NCBI GenBank assembly: GCA_023248955.1
Contig: JAHFDP010000022.1
Span: 1-51,548 of the forward strand
Direction: 5' to 3'
DNA length: 51,548 nucleotides
Source of the DNA: Deltaproteobacteria bacterium
Lineage (GTDB): Bacteria; Myxococcota; Myxococcia; Myxococcales; JAHFDP01
Shown here piece after piece: positions 1 to 8,758 of this stretch (its first letter is position 1; every line of letters begins with the position of its first letter). Position numbers and translations under genes: made by a program. Under the pieces are notes generated by a model. That model made no database searches. It was not told where the DNA came from and was given only the letters and a program-made list of their open reading frames with translations.

Positions 1-3000
1 CCCCGCTTGCGTGATTTTGAGACCGGTGAATCTGGCTACGCCACCGCTGGTGATTGCCGTTAACGAACCCGTGAGCGTGGGAACGCCGCTCAGCGTGATG
101 TCGCTGGGCAGCGCGCCGGTAATCGTGTTGTGTTGGGAATCGGTCACAGCGACATCCACCTCGTCCATCGCCACACCCGCGACTGTGCTGGCCGGCAAGG
201 CTGTAAAGGTGAGCATCGACGCTGGACCAAGTGCTATATTAAATGTACCGCTTGTGGCGCTTATTCCCAGAACGGTTGCTTGGAGTGAATAGTTTTGGCC
301 GAGCTTGTCGACGGAGAGATCGGCAAAGGTCGCCACCCCATTGGTCAGCGGCTCGGAAGCCTTTCCAGTAAGCGTTGCGCCGCTGACGCCACCCGAAAGC
401 GTGATCCCGATGGACACCGTCGCGTTGGTGGCGATGTTCTTCGCCTTGTCGTAGGCCGTGACCTGCACATTTCCCAGGTTTGCACCGGCCACGACGGGTG
501 TCGTCGCCGGCGGCGGGGAGGTCGTGAAAGCCAACGAGTCGATCGCACCCGGGACTACCGTAAAAAAATCGCTGTCCACGAACGTGAGCGAGGTGTCCTC
601 GTTTGACGCGCGGACCTGAAGGTTGCTACCGGACTTCGCAATCTGCAAATCCGCGAAGGTGGCCTCGCCGTTCACGAGCCGCTCGGCCAAGAGGTTGTTC
701 GTGATGACCAACCCTTCGGTGAGCGGCATGAGCGTGATGTGTCCCTGCTTTTGGGGGGTGGGGTTGAGATAGGGGTCAGCCGCAGCGACTTTCACCGTGA
801 ACGGGGTTCCGGAAACGAGCTTTTCCTGCGGCGGCTGCGAGAAAATAAGCTGCGAGGCTGCGGCCTCAGAGACGGTGAACGGCGCGCTGGGAATCGGCGG
901 AAGCCCCTCTCTCGTAGCGGTAAGCGTGACGCCCGCGGAGGCTTTTTGCAGATTGAGCCCGGGGAACGTTGCAACGCCATTTAGCGCACCCAAAGTGGAT
1001 TGCCCGTTAACGATTGGAGTCGCCGAGTTGCCAAAGAGCGCTAGCGCGTTGGCGCCGACCTGCGCGGCTACTGTGATGGTGTCGGTTGCACTGGTCACGT
1101 TGTTGTTGACATCTTGAATCGACACGCTGATGGGGTTTGTAAACGCCACTCCCGCTGTGACGTTGACGGGCCCCTGCTGGAACGCAAGATGGTCCGGCGG
1201 GCCGGGAGTGATGTCGAACGCCGAGCTGGTCACCGAACCCAGGGTGCTGTTTGACTTGATTTTTAGTTTGTACCCAATCCCAGCCTTATCGATGGAGAGC
1301 CCGGTGAAATGGACGATTCCGTCCGCACCGGCAGAGAAGGAGCTTGCCGCGCCCGAGAGCGTGCCTTGGCCCGGGTTGGTGTCGATAGAGACAGTGAGCG
1401 AGTCGGTCGCGCCCGCTACCGCAGAGTTTTGCGTCCCAAGCAGCGCCACCAGGAACTCAGCAATGGGCTGACCGGCCACCTGTCCGACGGGGTTCTGCGC
1501 GAAGCCCAAGTGCGTCGCCACGTCGGCAACGTGGAATGTGGCGCTTGTAGCGCCGAAGGTATTCGCCGAGGAAGCGGTGAGTGTGTAGTCGCCCGGGATA
1601 TTTACTTTCATGCCCGGGAACGAAACGCTGCTGGTTGACGTCGAACCCGTTGTTAAGCCAGAAAGCGTGCCTGGTCCGCTTGCCGTAATAGTAACGTTCA
1701 CGTTGGTGCCGCTGGCGATGGCGTTTCCCGCCGCGTCCTGGATATTCACCTGCGGCGCGGGGAGCAGATCCCCGTTCACCACCGCTCCGCTTCCGCTCGG
1801 GAGCGTCGAAGAGAAGACCAGTTTGCTCGCGGAGCCGGGCGTTATAGAAAAATCCGAGCTGTTGAGTGGCGCCAAAGTCCCCGAGGTTGCCTTGAGCGAA
1901 TAGCCGCTTTGGGCTTTGTCAACGCTCTCGGTGAAAGTCACGGAGCCAGAGGATGTAGAAGCGGATGGACTGGATGGAGAAATTGATCCACCGCCGGGCG
2001 TGTTCGGCGTGTTCAGCGAAAGCGCAACCGTCTCCGTCGTAGAAACAGCGTTGTTGTAGTGGTCCTGCACCTCGACGATCACTTGAAAATCTACGCCGGA
2101 AACCGCACTCGACGGCGGCTGCTTCTTGAAGGAGAGGTGCTCAGCAGCCCCAGCCACGATGCCCTCGGTCTGCTGCGCAATAAACTGCGCTACCGGCGGG
2201 GCGCTCACACTGATAATTGGCGCACCCACGGCCGTGCCTTTGAAATAGAATGTCGCCGAAGGATCGGCCGCCGCCATCGCGAGGGTTGTGATTGGATTGA
2301 TACACTGAATATCCGGGCAGAATTGAAAATTGGAAACGCCGGTGACGGCGAGCGTCAGGGTGAGCGCACCAGCAGAACTTGGGTTGTCGTACGCATCGCG
2401 GGTTTGCACGGTCACCGCATTAGAGAGCGTACCGGCGGGGAGCGTTGTCTGTGGTTGCGTGGTGAAAATGAGTTTCGACGCAGCGGCGGCACCAATTGTT
2501 TCGGTCTGCTGATCCGACATCTGCGTACCGCTCGAAGTTGGAGCTGATACGTTGATTGTGTAGGAACCTGCCGTGTCGCTCGAGAAATAGAAGGAAGCAG
2601 AGCTCGTGCCCGCGGGCATCGACGGGGAGGAGTTTCCGCTTTCCGCTGAGCATCCTGCGGTCGTGAAAAACGTCATGGCCCCCGGTCCGCTGGGCTGAAG
2701 CGTCAGCGTGGTGGCAGCGGCCACCGGAACCTGTGTCCCGTCGGCATCCCTCGTAGCCACCGTAACCGCAGCAGAGCAAGCGTGCGCCAGCAGCGTCTGC
2801 GCATGAGAGGTGATGGCAAGCTTCGTGGGAGCTTTCGTGTAGTCCACGCTCACCGATGTCACGTCACGCGGAGTGTCGTCTGGCCCCGGCAGCGCGGTGA
2901 GCGAATCGTCGAGCAGGAGGTCGAGCCAGAGGTAGCGGCTGTTGGTGCCGACGGGCATCGGCGCATTGAGCGTAATCGGGCCGCCTACTCCGCTCGGATA

Positions 3001-6000
3001 GTCTATAGGACTCGCGAAGCTAGTGGAGCTGAGGGAGGCGGCGGAGCGTGCACGGACACGAACGCTGCCCGGTGGTTGGGAGCTGGTGCTACTGCTAATC
3101 GTGAGATTGTCGATGGACTGCGCCGAGCTACCCAAATCGATCAAGCGCGAATAGCTACCCGTGACCGGCGGTATTGCAAGTGATGTGTATTGTACGTCGC
3201 TGTAATACGTCGGGGACAAGATCGCCGAAGCGCCGCCGGCGACATAGAATACACCGTTTGCCGCTACACCGGCGGTGCCAACACGGCCAGTGTCCGAGCT
3301 CGTGGCCTGTGCGAGCTTCGGGCCGGGCGTCCAGGCCGTGAGCGCGCCCGTGCTGGTGATGGAGGCGTAGGCGCTATCGGCATAGACGTAGCTTCCGTCG
3401 GAGCCGCCCGCCGCGTAGAGCAATCCGCCCGAGACGCCGTAGGCGAAGCCCGATCGGGCCCAAGGCAACGATGCGGTGGCCGTCCAGCTTCCGAGCGATC
3501 CATCGCTGCTGCTAATCTTTGAAAACCAGCTATCGCTTAGCGGCGTGCTGGCGCCCGTGGAGCTCTGGCTCGCGCCACCGAATGCGTAGAGGTAGCCGCC
3601 GTAGGCTGTGCAGCCGAAGGAGTGGCGCGTAGAACCTTTGTTGGACGCCGTAGATTTAGAAAAGGCCCCCGGTGCGCCGGTGCTGCTATCGATTTTTGCA
3701 ATCCAAACTTCGTTGACGTCCACACCGCTGACGGAACCGCCGAGCACATAGAGGTAGCCGCCGTACGTGGCCATGCAGTGGCGATCCCGCGCCGCAAAAG
3801 TTCCTGCCGTGGATGGGGTGAATTGCGAGGGCTGGCCGCTCGATCCGAGGGAGGCATAGAGAACGTCGGAGGACTGCTTACCGTCGACGGCACCACCCGA
3901 GACGTAGAGCGTCGTCGCAGTGGCCGCTGCTGCCAAGTCGCCGCGGCCCGCTGGAAGCGAATTATCCGATTGCTTCCACGCGAGCGAATTGTCGGGACTT
4001 TGGGTCGCGACGTAGACCTCGGAGCGCGGACTCACTGGTCCAGCCGCCGGTCCGCTTGAGCCACCGAGGGCGTAGACGTAATTTCCGCTCGTTGCCATCG
4101 CCAAGCCCTGGGCTTGGTAGATCGATCCGGCGCCGGTAAACGCACCCATCGAGCCTGCGGCGTTGAGCGTGGCGAAGGAGACGTCAGCCATCGCTGTGCA
4201 GCTCCCGCTCCCTGCGCAGCCGCCCAGGATGTACAAGAGTCCGTTCGCGACGACGCCCGTGTGGCCCCAACGACCCAGGGTGCTCCCGGAACTGCCCAAC
4301 AATGTGGCGGTCGCCGTGACAAACGTGCCTGGCGTTCCGTCGCTCTTGAGCGGCGCGACCTGCACGTCGCTAAGTGGAGACGAGGAAGAACGCCCGCCGG
4401 TGACGGTGATGTAGCCGTCGTACACGGTCGCCGTGTGGCCAGCTCGCGATGCGAGAGCGGTGGTCGCGGTGGAGAATTTTCCGGTGGTGCTCAGGGTCAG
4501 CGATGCGAGCGTCGCGTACTGGAAGGTATTCGTCAGCGTCCCGTTCGAATCCGCGCCGCCGGTAACATAGACGTAATCGCCACTCACCGCCGCCGCAGAA
4601 AACATGCGCGGGGAAGAGAGCTTGATCGAGGAAATTTTGAAGGGAGCGATGTCGCCATTCGAATCAATCGCTCCCAACTCAACTTGATCCGTGGGTGCTA
4701 TCGTCGCGCCCGATGCCGCACCACCCAGAAGGTAGAGGTAGCCGCCCGACGCGATCAGAGGCGCGCGCGCCGTTTTCGAAGCGAGGCTCGCGGTTGTCGT
4801 AGTCCAGGACCCCAACGATCCGTCCACACCAATGGTGGAACGCCAGACGTCGCTCAGCGGACCCACCGAAGCTTCGCCACCTGCGATGTAGAGCTTGCCG
4901 TTCCAGACCGCGCAGCCGAAGTTCGTGCGCGCGCTGGGAAGGGTATAGCTAGTTCGTTGCCAGTTCGTAGCCGTGCCATCGGGGTTGATCTGCGCATAGT
5001 AGCTATCGTCGAGATACGGCGGCGCTGTGGGGCTGGTGCTGGAGGAAGATCCGCCCAAGACGTAGAGATACCCACCGTAAGCGACACTGCAGTGGCCTTG
5101 GCGGGCGGTCGGCGAAGATGTTGCGCCCGAGTTCGACATGGTCGAAGGCGTGCTGAACGTGCCCGGAATCCCCGCCGTTCCGCCGAGCGTCACGTACTCG
5201 TAGGACTCAAGAATCCCGCCGACGCCATATCCGCCCGCGACGATAAGCTCTCCATTGGAGACGGCACCGCCGAAATATTCGCGGCCCAGTTTCATTGTAT
5301 TGGCGGACGTGTTGAAGCTACCAATGCTGCCGTTGGGGTGGATCTGGGCATACTGCACATCGTTCTTGGCTGTGTTGTTGCTATCGCCACCGACGACGTA
5401 GAGATAGCCGTCATAGGCGGCGGCAACGAAGTTCGCGCGCGCGCTGCTGAGCTTAGCGGCGCTTGCTGCGCCGGTCCCATTTGCACCAATGGAGCCGTCC
5501 GCCCCAATCGCTGCGTAGATCACATTGTCTTTTTTCGTGCCGGAGCTGTCCTTGCCGCCGACCAGATAGACAAAGCCATTGTAGGCGACCGCCACATGGC
5601 CGTAGCGCGCTTCCGCGGCCGGAAAGGTGGATGAAGTAAAGGTGCCGAGCGTTCCATCGGCATTGATTGAGGCCGAGAGAATCTCGTTGCTCGCACTGGA
5701 AGGCGAACTGCTCGTACGCCCGCCCGCGACGTAGAGAAAACCATTGGCCGCAACCGCACCCATCTCCGTCCGGCCCGTGATGACCGACGCAAGCGTGAGC
5801 GAAGTCGTTTGCGAAAAAGAACCCAGGGATCCGTCTGTCTTGACGGGGGCGAAGCTCACATCGCTAAGCGGCGTTCCGTTACTGTCTTCGCCGCCGATAA
5901 CGTAGAGATAGCCGTTGTAAATTACGGCGGCAGGATTGCGGCGTGCGGTGCCAAACGGGGACGATGTTGTGAACGATCCGAGCGTGCCGGCGCTGTTGAT

Positions 6001-6963
6001 CGCGGCGAAGGAGACGTCTGCGTGAAAAGACAAGTCGCCGCCGCCGACGACGTAGAAAAAGCCGTTTGAGGCGACCGTCGCGTGGCCGCCGCGGTAGAAG
6101 CCCATCGGGACGAACGACCAGGAACCGGTTCCTGCGGCTGTCTTGCCGCGCACGAGCGTCCCCTTGCTGATATCCACGCCGCCTTCGATGTTGCCGCCGA
6201 GTGCGAAGGTCGAAGAGGAGGCCGTATCGGGAATGGAGATGGTGGGATCGATCGACAACGGATAGCTGAGGCGGTCGAGGCCATCGGCCACCAGTGTGAG
6301 GCGCGATCCTGCGAGTGATAGTTGCGCCACGCTTGCTACGTCGCCGGTTTGCGTGCGGACAATCGGCGCGGGGATTTTGTAACGAATCCCCTGCGCGTCG
6401 GCGATGTCGATGTCGCCGTGCGCGTTCTGCTTGGCCGAGAGCCCCGCGCCCAGCACGAGATCCCACGTGAAGGTCAGTCGATCGCCGACGGACCGCGCCA
6501 GGACGATGTCTTCCTTCACACCCTGCGCGAAAGGCTGCTGCACGATGGCCGCGTTGCCGGAGGCCGAGGTGAAAATCACGCCGCTGCCGCGCGCTTGACC
6601 GGGCCGCGTCTGGATGGCGCTGGCCGCGGGGACGAGCTGTACGCCGGGATGGCCGGTGCGGTGAAGTTCGACGGCGCCGCTCTGCGAATCGATGTGCGCT
6701 TCGAAGGGAATGTTACCGACGGCGAGCAGTCCCTTGCCAGGCTTCGGCTGCGGCGCGCCGAGTCCCTTCGCTATGAAAACGAAGTGCCCGCTGGCACGCT
6801 CAAACACGAGCGGCGCGGTGTCACGCCCAACCGGAACCAGCGCATCGAGCGCGGCTGAAAGCGTGGGCGGCGGGCCAGAGCTACTCCCAAAACCGCAACC
6901 CGGGCATCCGGTAAACGACTCGCCAATCGCTAGCGCGATCAACGCCAAAGTGATTTTGCGCAA
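1..6963 (-). CDS. Giant Kelch-repeat / Ig-like-repeat surface lipoprotein (3' end outside window)
   Basis: One uninterrupted reverse frame runs off the left edge with 2321 codons in view. I place the start at TTG 6963 because AGGG lies 7 bases upstream and the product begins with a signal peptide ending at a lipobox-like Phe-Thr-Gly-Cys. Residues about 30-290 resemble the domain that ends in a YPLSIDPT motif in other large secreted proteins. Residues about 300-1250 hold some 18 Kelch-type units of 50-60 residues (pattern GYLYVVGG...DVxYAxIxxDGSLGSF), enough for two or three beta-propellers. From about 1375 onward come nine or more Ig-like units of about 100 residues (start LxFxxQP, end GVATFxGLxIxKAG), the last one cut by the edge. 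It is probably anchored in the outer membrane and displayed outside, with a binding or adhesive role. The ligand is unknown. It is not visibly in an operon. Confidence 0.85.
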   Translation of the reverse strand, partial: MRKITLALIALAIGESFTGCPGCGFGSSSGPPPTLSAALDALVPVGRDTAPLVFERASGHFVFIAKGLGAPQPKPGKGLLAVGNIPFEAHIDSQSGAVELHRTGHPGVQLVPAASAIQTRPGQARGSGVIFTSASGNAAIVQQPFAQGVKEDIVLARSVGDRLTFTWDLVLGAGLSAKQNAHGDIDIADAQGIRYKIPAPIVRTQTGDVASVAQLSLAGSRLTLVADGLDRLSYPLSIDPTISIPDTASSSTFALGGNIEGGVDISKGTLVRGKTAAGTGSWSFVPMGFYRGGHATVASNGFFYVVGGGDLSFHADVSFAAINSAGTLGSFTTSSPFGTARRNPAAVIYNGYLYVIGGEDSNGTPLSDVSFAPVKTDGSLGSFSQTTSLTLASVITGRTEMGAVAANGFLYVAGGRTSSSPSSASNEILSASINADGTLGTFTSSTFPAAEARYGHVAVAYNGFVYLVGGKDSSGTKKDNVIYAAIGADGSIGANGTGAASAAKLSSARANFVAAAYDGYLYVVGGDSNNTAKNDVQYAQIHPNGSIGSFNTSANTMKLGREYFGGAVSNGELIVAGGYGVGGILESYEYVTLGGTAGIPGTFSTPSTMSNSGATSSPTARQGHCSVAYGGYLYVLGGSSSSTSPTAPPYLDDSYYAQINPDGTATNWQRTSYTLPSARTNFGCAVWNGKLYIAGGEASVGPLSDVWRSTIGVDGSLGSWTTTTASLASKTARAPLIASGGYLYLLGGAASGATIAPTDQVELGAIDSNGDIAPFKISSIKLSSPRMFSAAAVSGDYVYVTGGADSNGTLTNTFQYATLASLTLSTTGKFSTATTALASRAGHTATVYDGYITVTGGRSSSSPLSDVQVAPLKSDGTPGTFVTATATLLGSSGSTLGRWGHTGVVANGLLYILGGCAGSGSCTAMADVSFATLNAAGSMGAFTGAGSIYQAQGLAMATSGNYVYALGGSSGPAAGPVSPRSEVYVATQSPDNSLAWKQSDNSLPAGRGDLAAAATATTLYVSGGAVDGKQSSDVLYASLGSSGQPSQFTPSTAGTFAARDRHCMATYGGYLYVLGGSVSGVDVNEVWIAKIDSSTGAPGAFSKSTASNKGSTRHSFGCTAYGGYLYAFGGASQSSTGASTPLSDSWFSKISSSDGSLGSWTATASLPWARSGFAYGVSGGLLYAAGGSDGSYVYADSAYASITSTGALTAWTPGPKLAQATSSDTGRVGTAGVAANGVFYVAGGASAILSPTYYSDVQYTSLAIPPVTGSYSRLIDLGSSAQSIDNLTISSSTSSQPPGSVRVRARSAASLSSTSFASPIDYPSGVGGPITLNAPMPVGTNSRYLWLDLLLDDSLTALPGPDDTPRDVTSVSVDYTKAPTKLAITSHAQTLLAHACSAAVTVATRDADGTQVPVAAATTLTLQPSGPGAMTFFTTAGCSAESGNSSPSMPAGTSSASFYFSSDTAGSYTINVSAPTSSGTQMSDQQTETIGAAAASKLIFTTQPQTTLPAGTLSNAVTVQTRDAYDNPSSAGALTLTLAVTGVSNFQFCPDIQCINPITTLAMAAADPSATFYFKGTAVGAPIISVSAPPVAQFIAQQTEGIVAGAAEHLSFKKQPPSSAVSGVDFQVIVEVQDHYNNAVSTTETVALSLNTPNTPGGGSISPSSPSASTSSGSVTFTESVDKAQSGYSLKATSGTLAPLNSSDFSITPGSASKLVFSSTLPSGSGAVVNGDLLPAPQVNIQDAAGNAIASGTNVNVTITASGPGTLSGLTTGSTSTSSVSFPGMKVNIPGDYTLTASSANTFGATSATFHVADVATHLGFAQNPVGQVAGQPIAEFLVALLGTQNSAVAGATDSLTVSIDTNPGQGTLSGAASSFSAGADGIVHFTGLSIDKAGIGYKLKIKSNSTLGSVTSSAFDITPGPPDHLAFQQGPVNVTAGVAFTNPISVSIQDVNNNVTSATDTITVAAQVGANALALFGNSATPIVNGQSTLGALNGVATFPGLNLQKASAGVTLTATREGLPPIPSAPFTVSEAAASQLIFSQPPQEKLVSGTPFTVKVAAADPYLNPTPQKQGHITLMPLTEGLVITNNLLAERLVNGEATFADLQIAKSGSNLQVRASNEDTSLTFVDSDFFTVVPGAIDSLAFTTSPPPATTPVVAGANLGNVQVTAYDKAKNIATNATVSIGITLSGGVSGATLTGKASEPLTNGVATFADLSVDKLGQNYSLQATVLGISATSGTFNIALGPASMLTFTALPASTVAGVAMDEVDVAVTDSQHNTITGALPSDITLSGVPTLTGSLTAITSGGVARFTGLKITQAG

Positions 6964-7052
6964 AGTTGTAGCCCTCGCGTGAGCGTCCAGTATATCTCAA
7001 AGTAAACAGACGTCCGCTACGAGAGTTTGTAACTCAACACTTTCGGCCAGCT

Positions 7053-8087
7053 CTAAGTGCCCGAACAGCGGCCCAACGCGAGTTTGGTGCAGTCGTTGCC
7101 GTTGACTTTGTAGTAGCCGGGCCCGTCGCAACCGAGGCAGGCGTTGCAGTCGTTCCAATACTGCTCTTGTGTGGCGCTGTAGTTCTGGCCGGTGGCAGGG
7201 TCGCACAGGTCTTGCGTGCCGAGCTGCTGGTTGTAGCCCTTGTTGTCGTCGGGGCCGCTGTCGGAGCTGCTCGAGCGGCCTTGTCCGGACGAGCAGTCGG
7301 TGGCGGGCGGAAAATCGCATTTCACGGACGCCGTAATCTGGGCAACCTTCTGCCAATCCGCGTCCCACTGCTGACTGGCAAGTCCAACCGATCGAATCGA
7401 CAGAAAGTAGCTTTCGCCATCTCGAACCTCGTCAAAGGGCCTTGGTGCAAGCGTTGTAGCGTCAAGCACTTGAAAGATCGCGAGCCCTTTGTGCTGCCCG
7501 GAGGCGGACGCCAAAAAAACGTAGGCGTAGGATCCATTGTAGGTTGGGACGGAGGTTAGTTGAATGTGACCTGGGTCGCGCCAGTACTGTTCCATGCCAA
7601 CGTCGGCAATGTATTTCAAGACCGTGATCGGTGTCCCAAGGCCGTTCTCGCCATACTGATCTTGACAGGCCGACGGTTGGGTCTTGAGACAAAACTCTTT
7701 GCAGGACGAATAGGTATCCCCCGACGGGAGGACCCCGTTGCAGTCGTTATTAACCAAAAAAATACCCCAGCTCGCGGCTTCCGAACGGTCTGCATTAGCA
7801 AAATCTATGCTTTGTCCGATGCAGTGGTTGCCGGGATTTGGATAACCTAGAGTAGTCGATGGCACGGTCCAGCCCTGTGGCGCTAGCGCCGTGCACCACT
7901 TGTTGGGTTTGTCCTGAATGGGAGAAACCGCCGCGCTGTCTGGCACGCCTTGACGCCCGCCCGTCGTAGCTCCACCGGTCGTGCCACCGCCAGTTGTGCC
8001 ACCATCGTTGGTTCCCCCTCCCGCGCGCGTGGAATCGCAGCAACAGAGACCGCAGGCAAAAACCAAGCAGAGGATCGAAGCGCGCAT
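7053..8087 (-). CDS. Predicted lipoprotein of unknown function
   Basis: The product has 344 residues. The start at 8087 has GGAG 8 bases upstream. The N-terminus is a hydrophobic signal ending in a run of three cysteines (GLCCCDS), so lipidation is likely although the exact lipobox is ambiguous. A low-complexity Gly/Thr linker (repeated GGTTGG) covers residues about 23-45. The rest is a compact domain with many Trp, Tyr and paired Cys residues, and a C-terminal CNACLGCDGPGYY segment. I do not recognise the family. It lies 89 bases upstream of the giant Kelch lipoprotein on the same strand, so the two may belong to the same surface-protein locus, but cotranscription is not shown. Confidence 0.7.
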   Translation of the reverse strand: MRASILCLVFACGLCCCDSTRAGGGTNDGGTTGGGTTGGATTGGRQGVPDSAAVSPIQDKPNKWCTALAPQGWTVPSTTLGYPNPGNHCIGQSIDFANADRSEAASWGIFLVNNDCNGVLPSGDTYSSCKEFCLKTQPSACQDQYGENGLGTPITVLKYIADVGMEQYWRDPGHIQLTSVPTYNGSYAYVFLASASGQHKGLAIFQVLDATTLAPRPFDEVRDGESYFLSIRSVGLASQQWDADWQKVAQITASVKCDFPPATDCSSGQGRSSSSDSGPDDNKGYNQQLGTQDLCDPATGQNYSATQEQYWNDCNACLGCDGPGYYKVNGNDCTKLALGRCSGT

Positions 8088-8274
8088 CTTTGTGACTCCG
8101 TTTTTCGTAACTCCGTCTTGAATCGCTTGCCTTGATTGGAGAGCAATGAAGATGCCAACAGACGGTCTTTAATCTCGAATGATTCTAATGGGCGTGTTTC
8201 GGTACTTGATAACGGGCGCGTGTCTTAGCGACATGAATGCCGGTGGGTTATTTAACCACACGTGATTACCATCA

Positions 8275-8312
8275 CAAAAAGAAACGCCCCGCCGGTTTTG
8301 GCCGGCGAGGCG
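8275..8312 (-). terminator. Rho-independent terminator of the HU gene
   Basis: Read on the minus strand, an 11-bp stem (CGCCTCGCCGG with CCGGCGGGGCG, one G-T pair) closes a 6-base loop and is followed by TTTCTTTTTG. It lies 29 bases past the HU stop codon. Confidence 0.85.
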
Positions 8313-8341
8313 CTTTTCGAGACTCGGTGCTGACAGAAATC

Positions 8342-8614
8342 TTAGAGGCTGCTCTTGAGCTCTTTGGAGGGCTTGAAGCCGACCGTCTTGGACGCCTTGA
8401 TCTTGATGGTGGCGCCGGTCTGCGGATTGCGACCCATGCGAGCCTTGCGGGCACGGACCGTCCACGTTCCGAAACCGGGGTAGGAGAAACGGCCGGTCTT
8501 CTTGATGGTCTTTCCCATGGTCATGTAGACGCAATCGACCACTTCGGTCGCCGTCTTCATCGTCATGCCCTTGTTGCTCGTCGCGACGGTCTTGATTAGC
8601 TCTGCCTTTGTCAT
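8342..8614 (-). CDS. HU family DNA-binding protein
   Basis: This is a 90-residue protein, the usual HU/IHF size. An ATG 24 bases further upstream is in frame, but the start at 8614 has a strong AGGAG at proper spacing and gives the canonical MTKAELIKTVA beginning. The signature FGTWTVRARKARMGRNPQTG covers residues about 47-66 and forms the DNA-binding arm with the conserved RNPQTG loop. HU dimers bend and compact DNA in the nucleoid and assist replication and recombination. The gene stands alone, with its own TTGACA promoter upstream and a strong terminator downstream, which fits high expression. Sequence reading cannot separate HU from an IHF-like paralogue. Confidence 0.95.
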   Translation of the reverse strand: MTKAELIKTVATSNKGMTMKTATEVVDCVYMTMGKTIKKTGRFSYPGFGTWTVRARKARMGRNPQTGATIKIKASKTVGFKPSKELKSSL

Positions 8615-8671
8615 TTTCTCTCCTGGAAGGACGGCCACTGGTTAAGCTTGGGCCGCATCATGATGCACCGC

Positions 8672-8700
8672 TGGCTATCAACCCACGGACGAAGTGTCAA
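8672..8700 (-). promoter_or_regulatory. Putative sigma-70 promoter of the HU gene
   Basis: On the minus strand a perfect TTGACA (8695-8700) is followed after 17 bases by TAGCCA (8672-8677). The -10 match is weak, so the call rests mostly on the -35 box and its place 58 bases before the HU start. Confidence 0.45.
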
Positions 8701-8758
8701 GAAGTAAACCGCGACAACTAGCGCTAAGTTGGAATTGCCTGCGCTGTGGGTTGTGGAT

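Noticed and set aside
4114-5634. A 506-codon open frame on the plus strand within the Kelch region
   Set aside because: It is antisense to the clear Kelch-encoding frame. Its product is Arg/Ala-rich without domain motifs, as expected for a shadow frame in high-GC repeats.
8088-8274. Gene or RNA between the lipoprotein and the HU terminator
   Set aside because: No open frame with a ribosome site and no convincing RNA fold was found.
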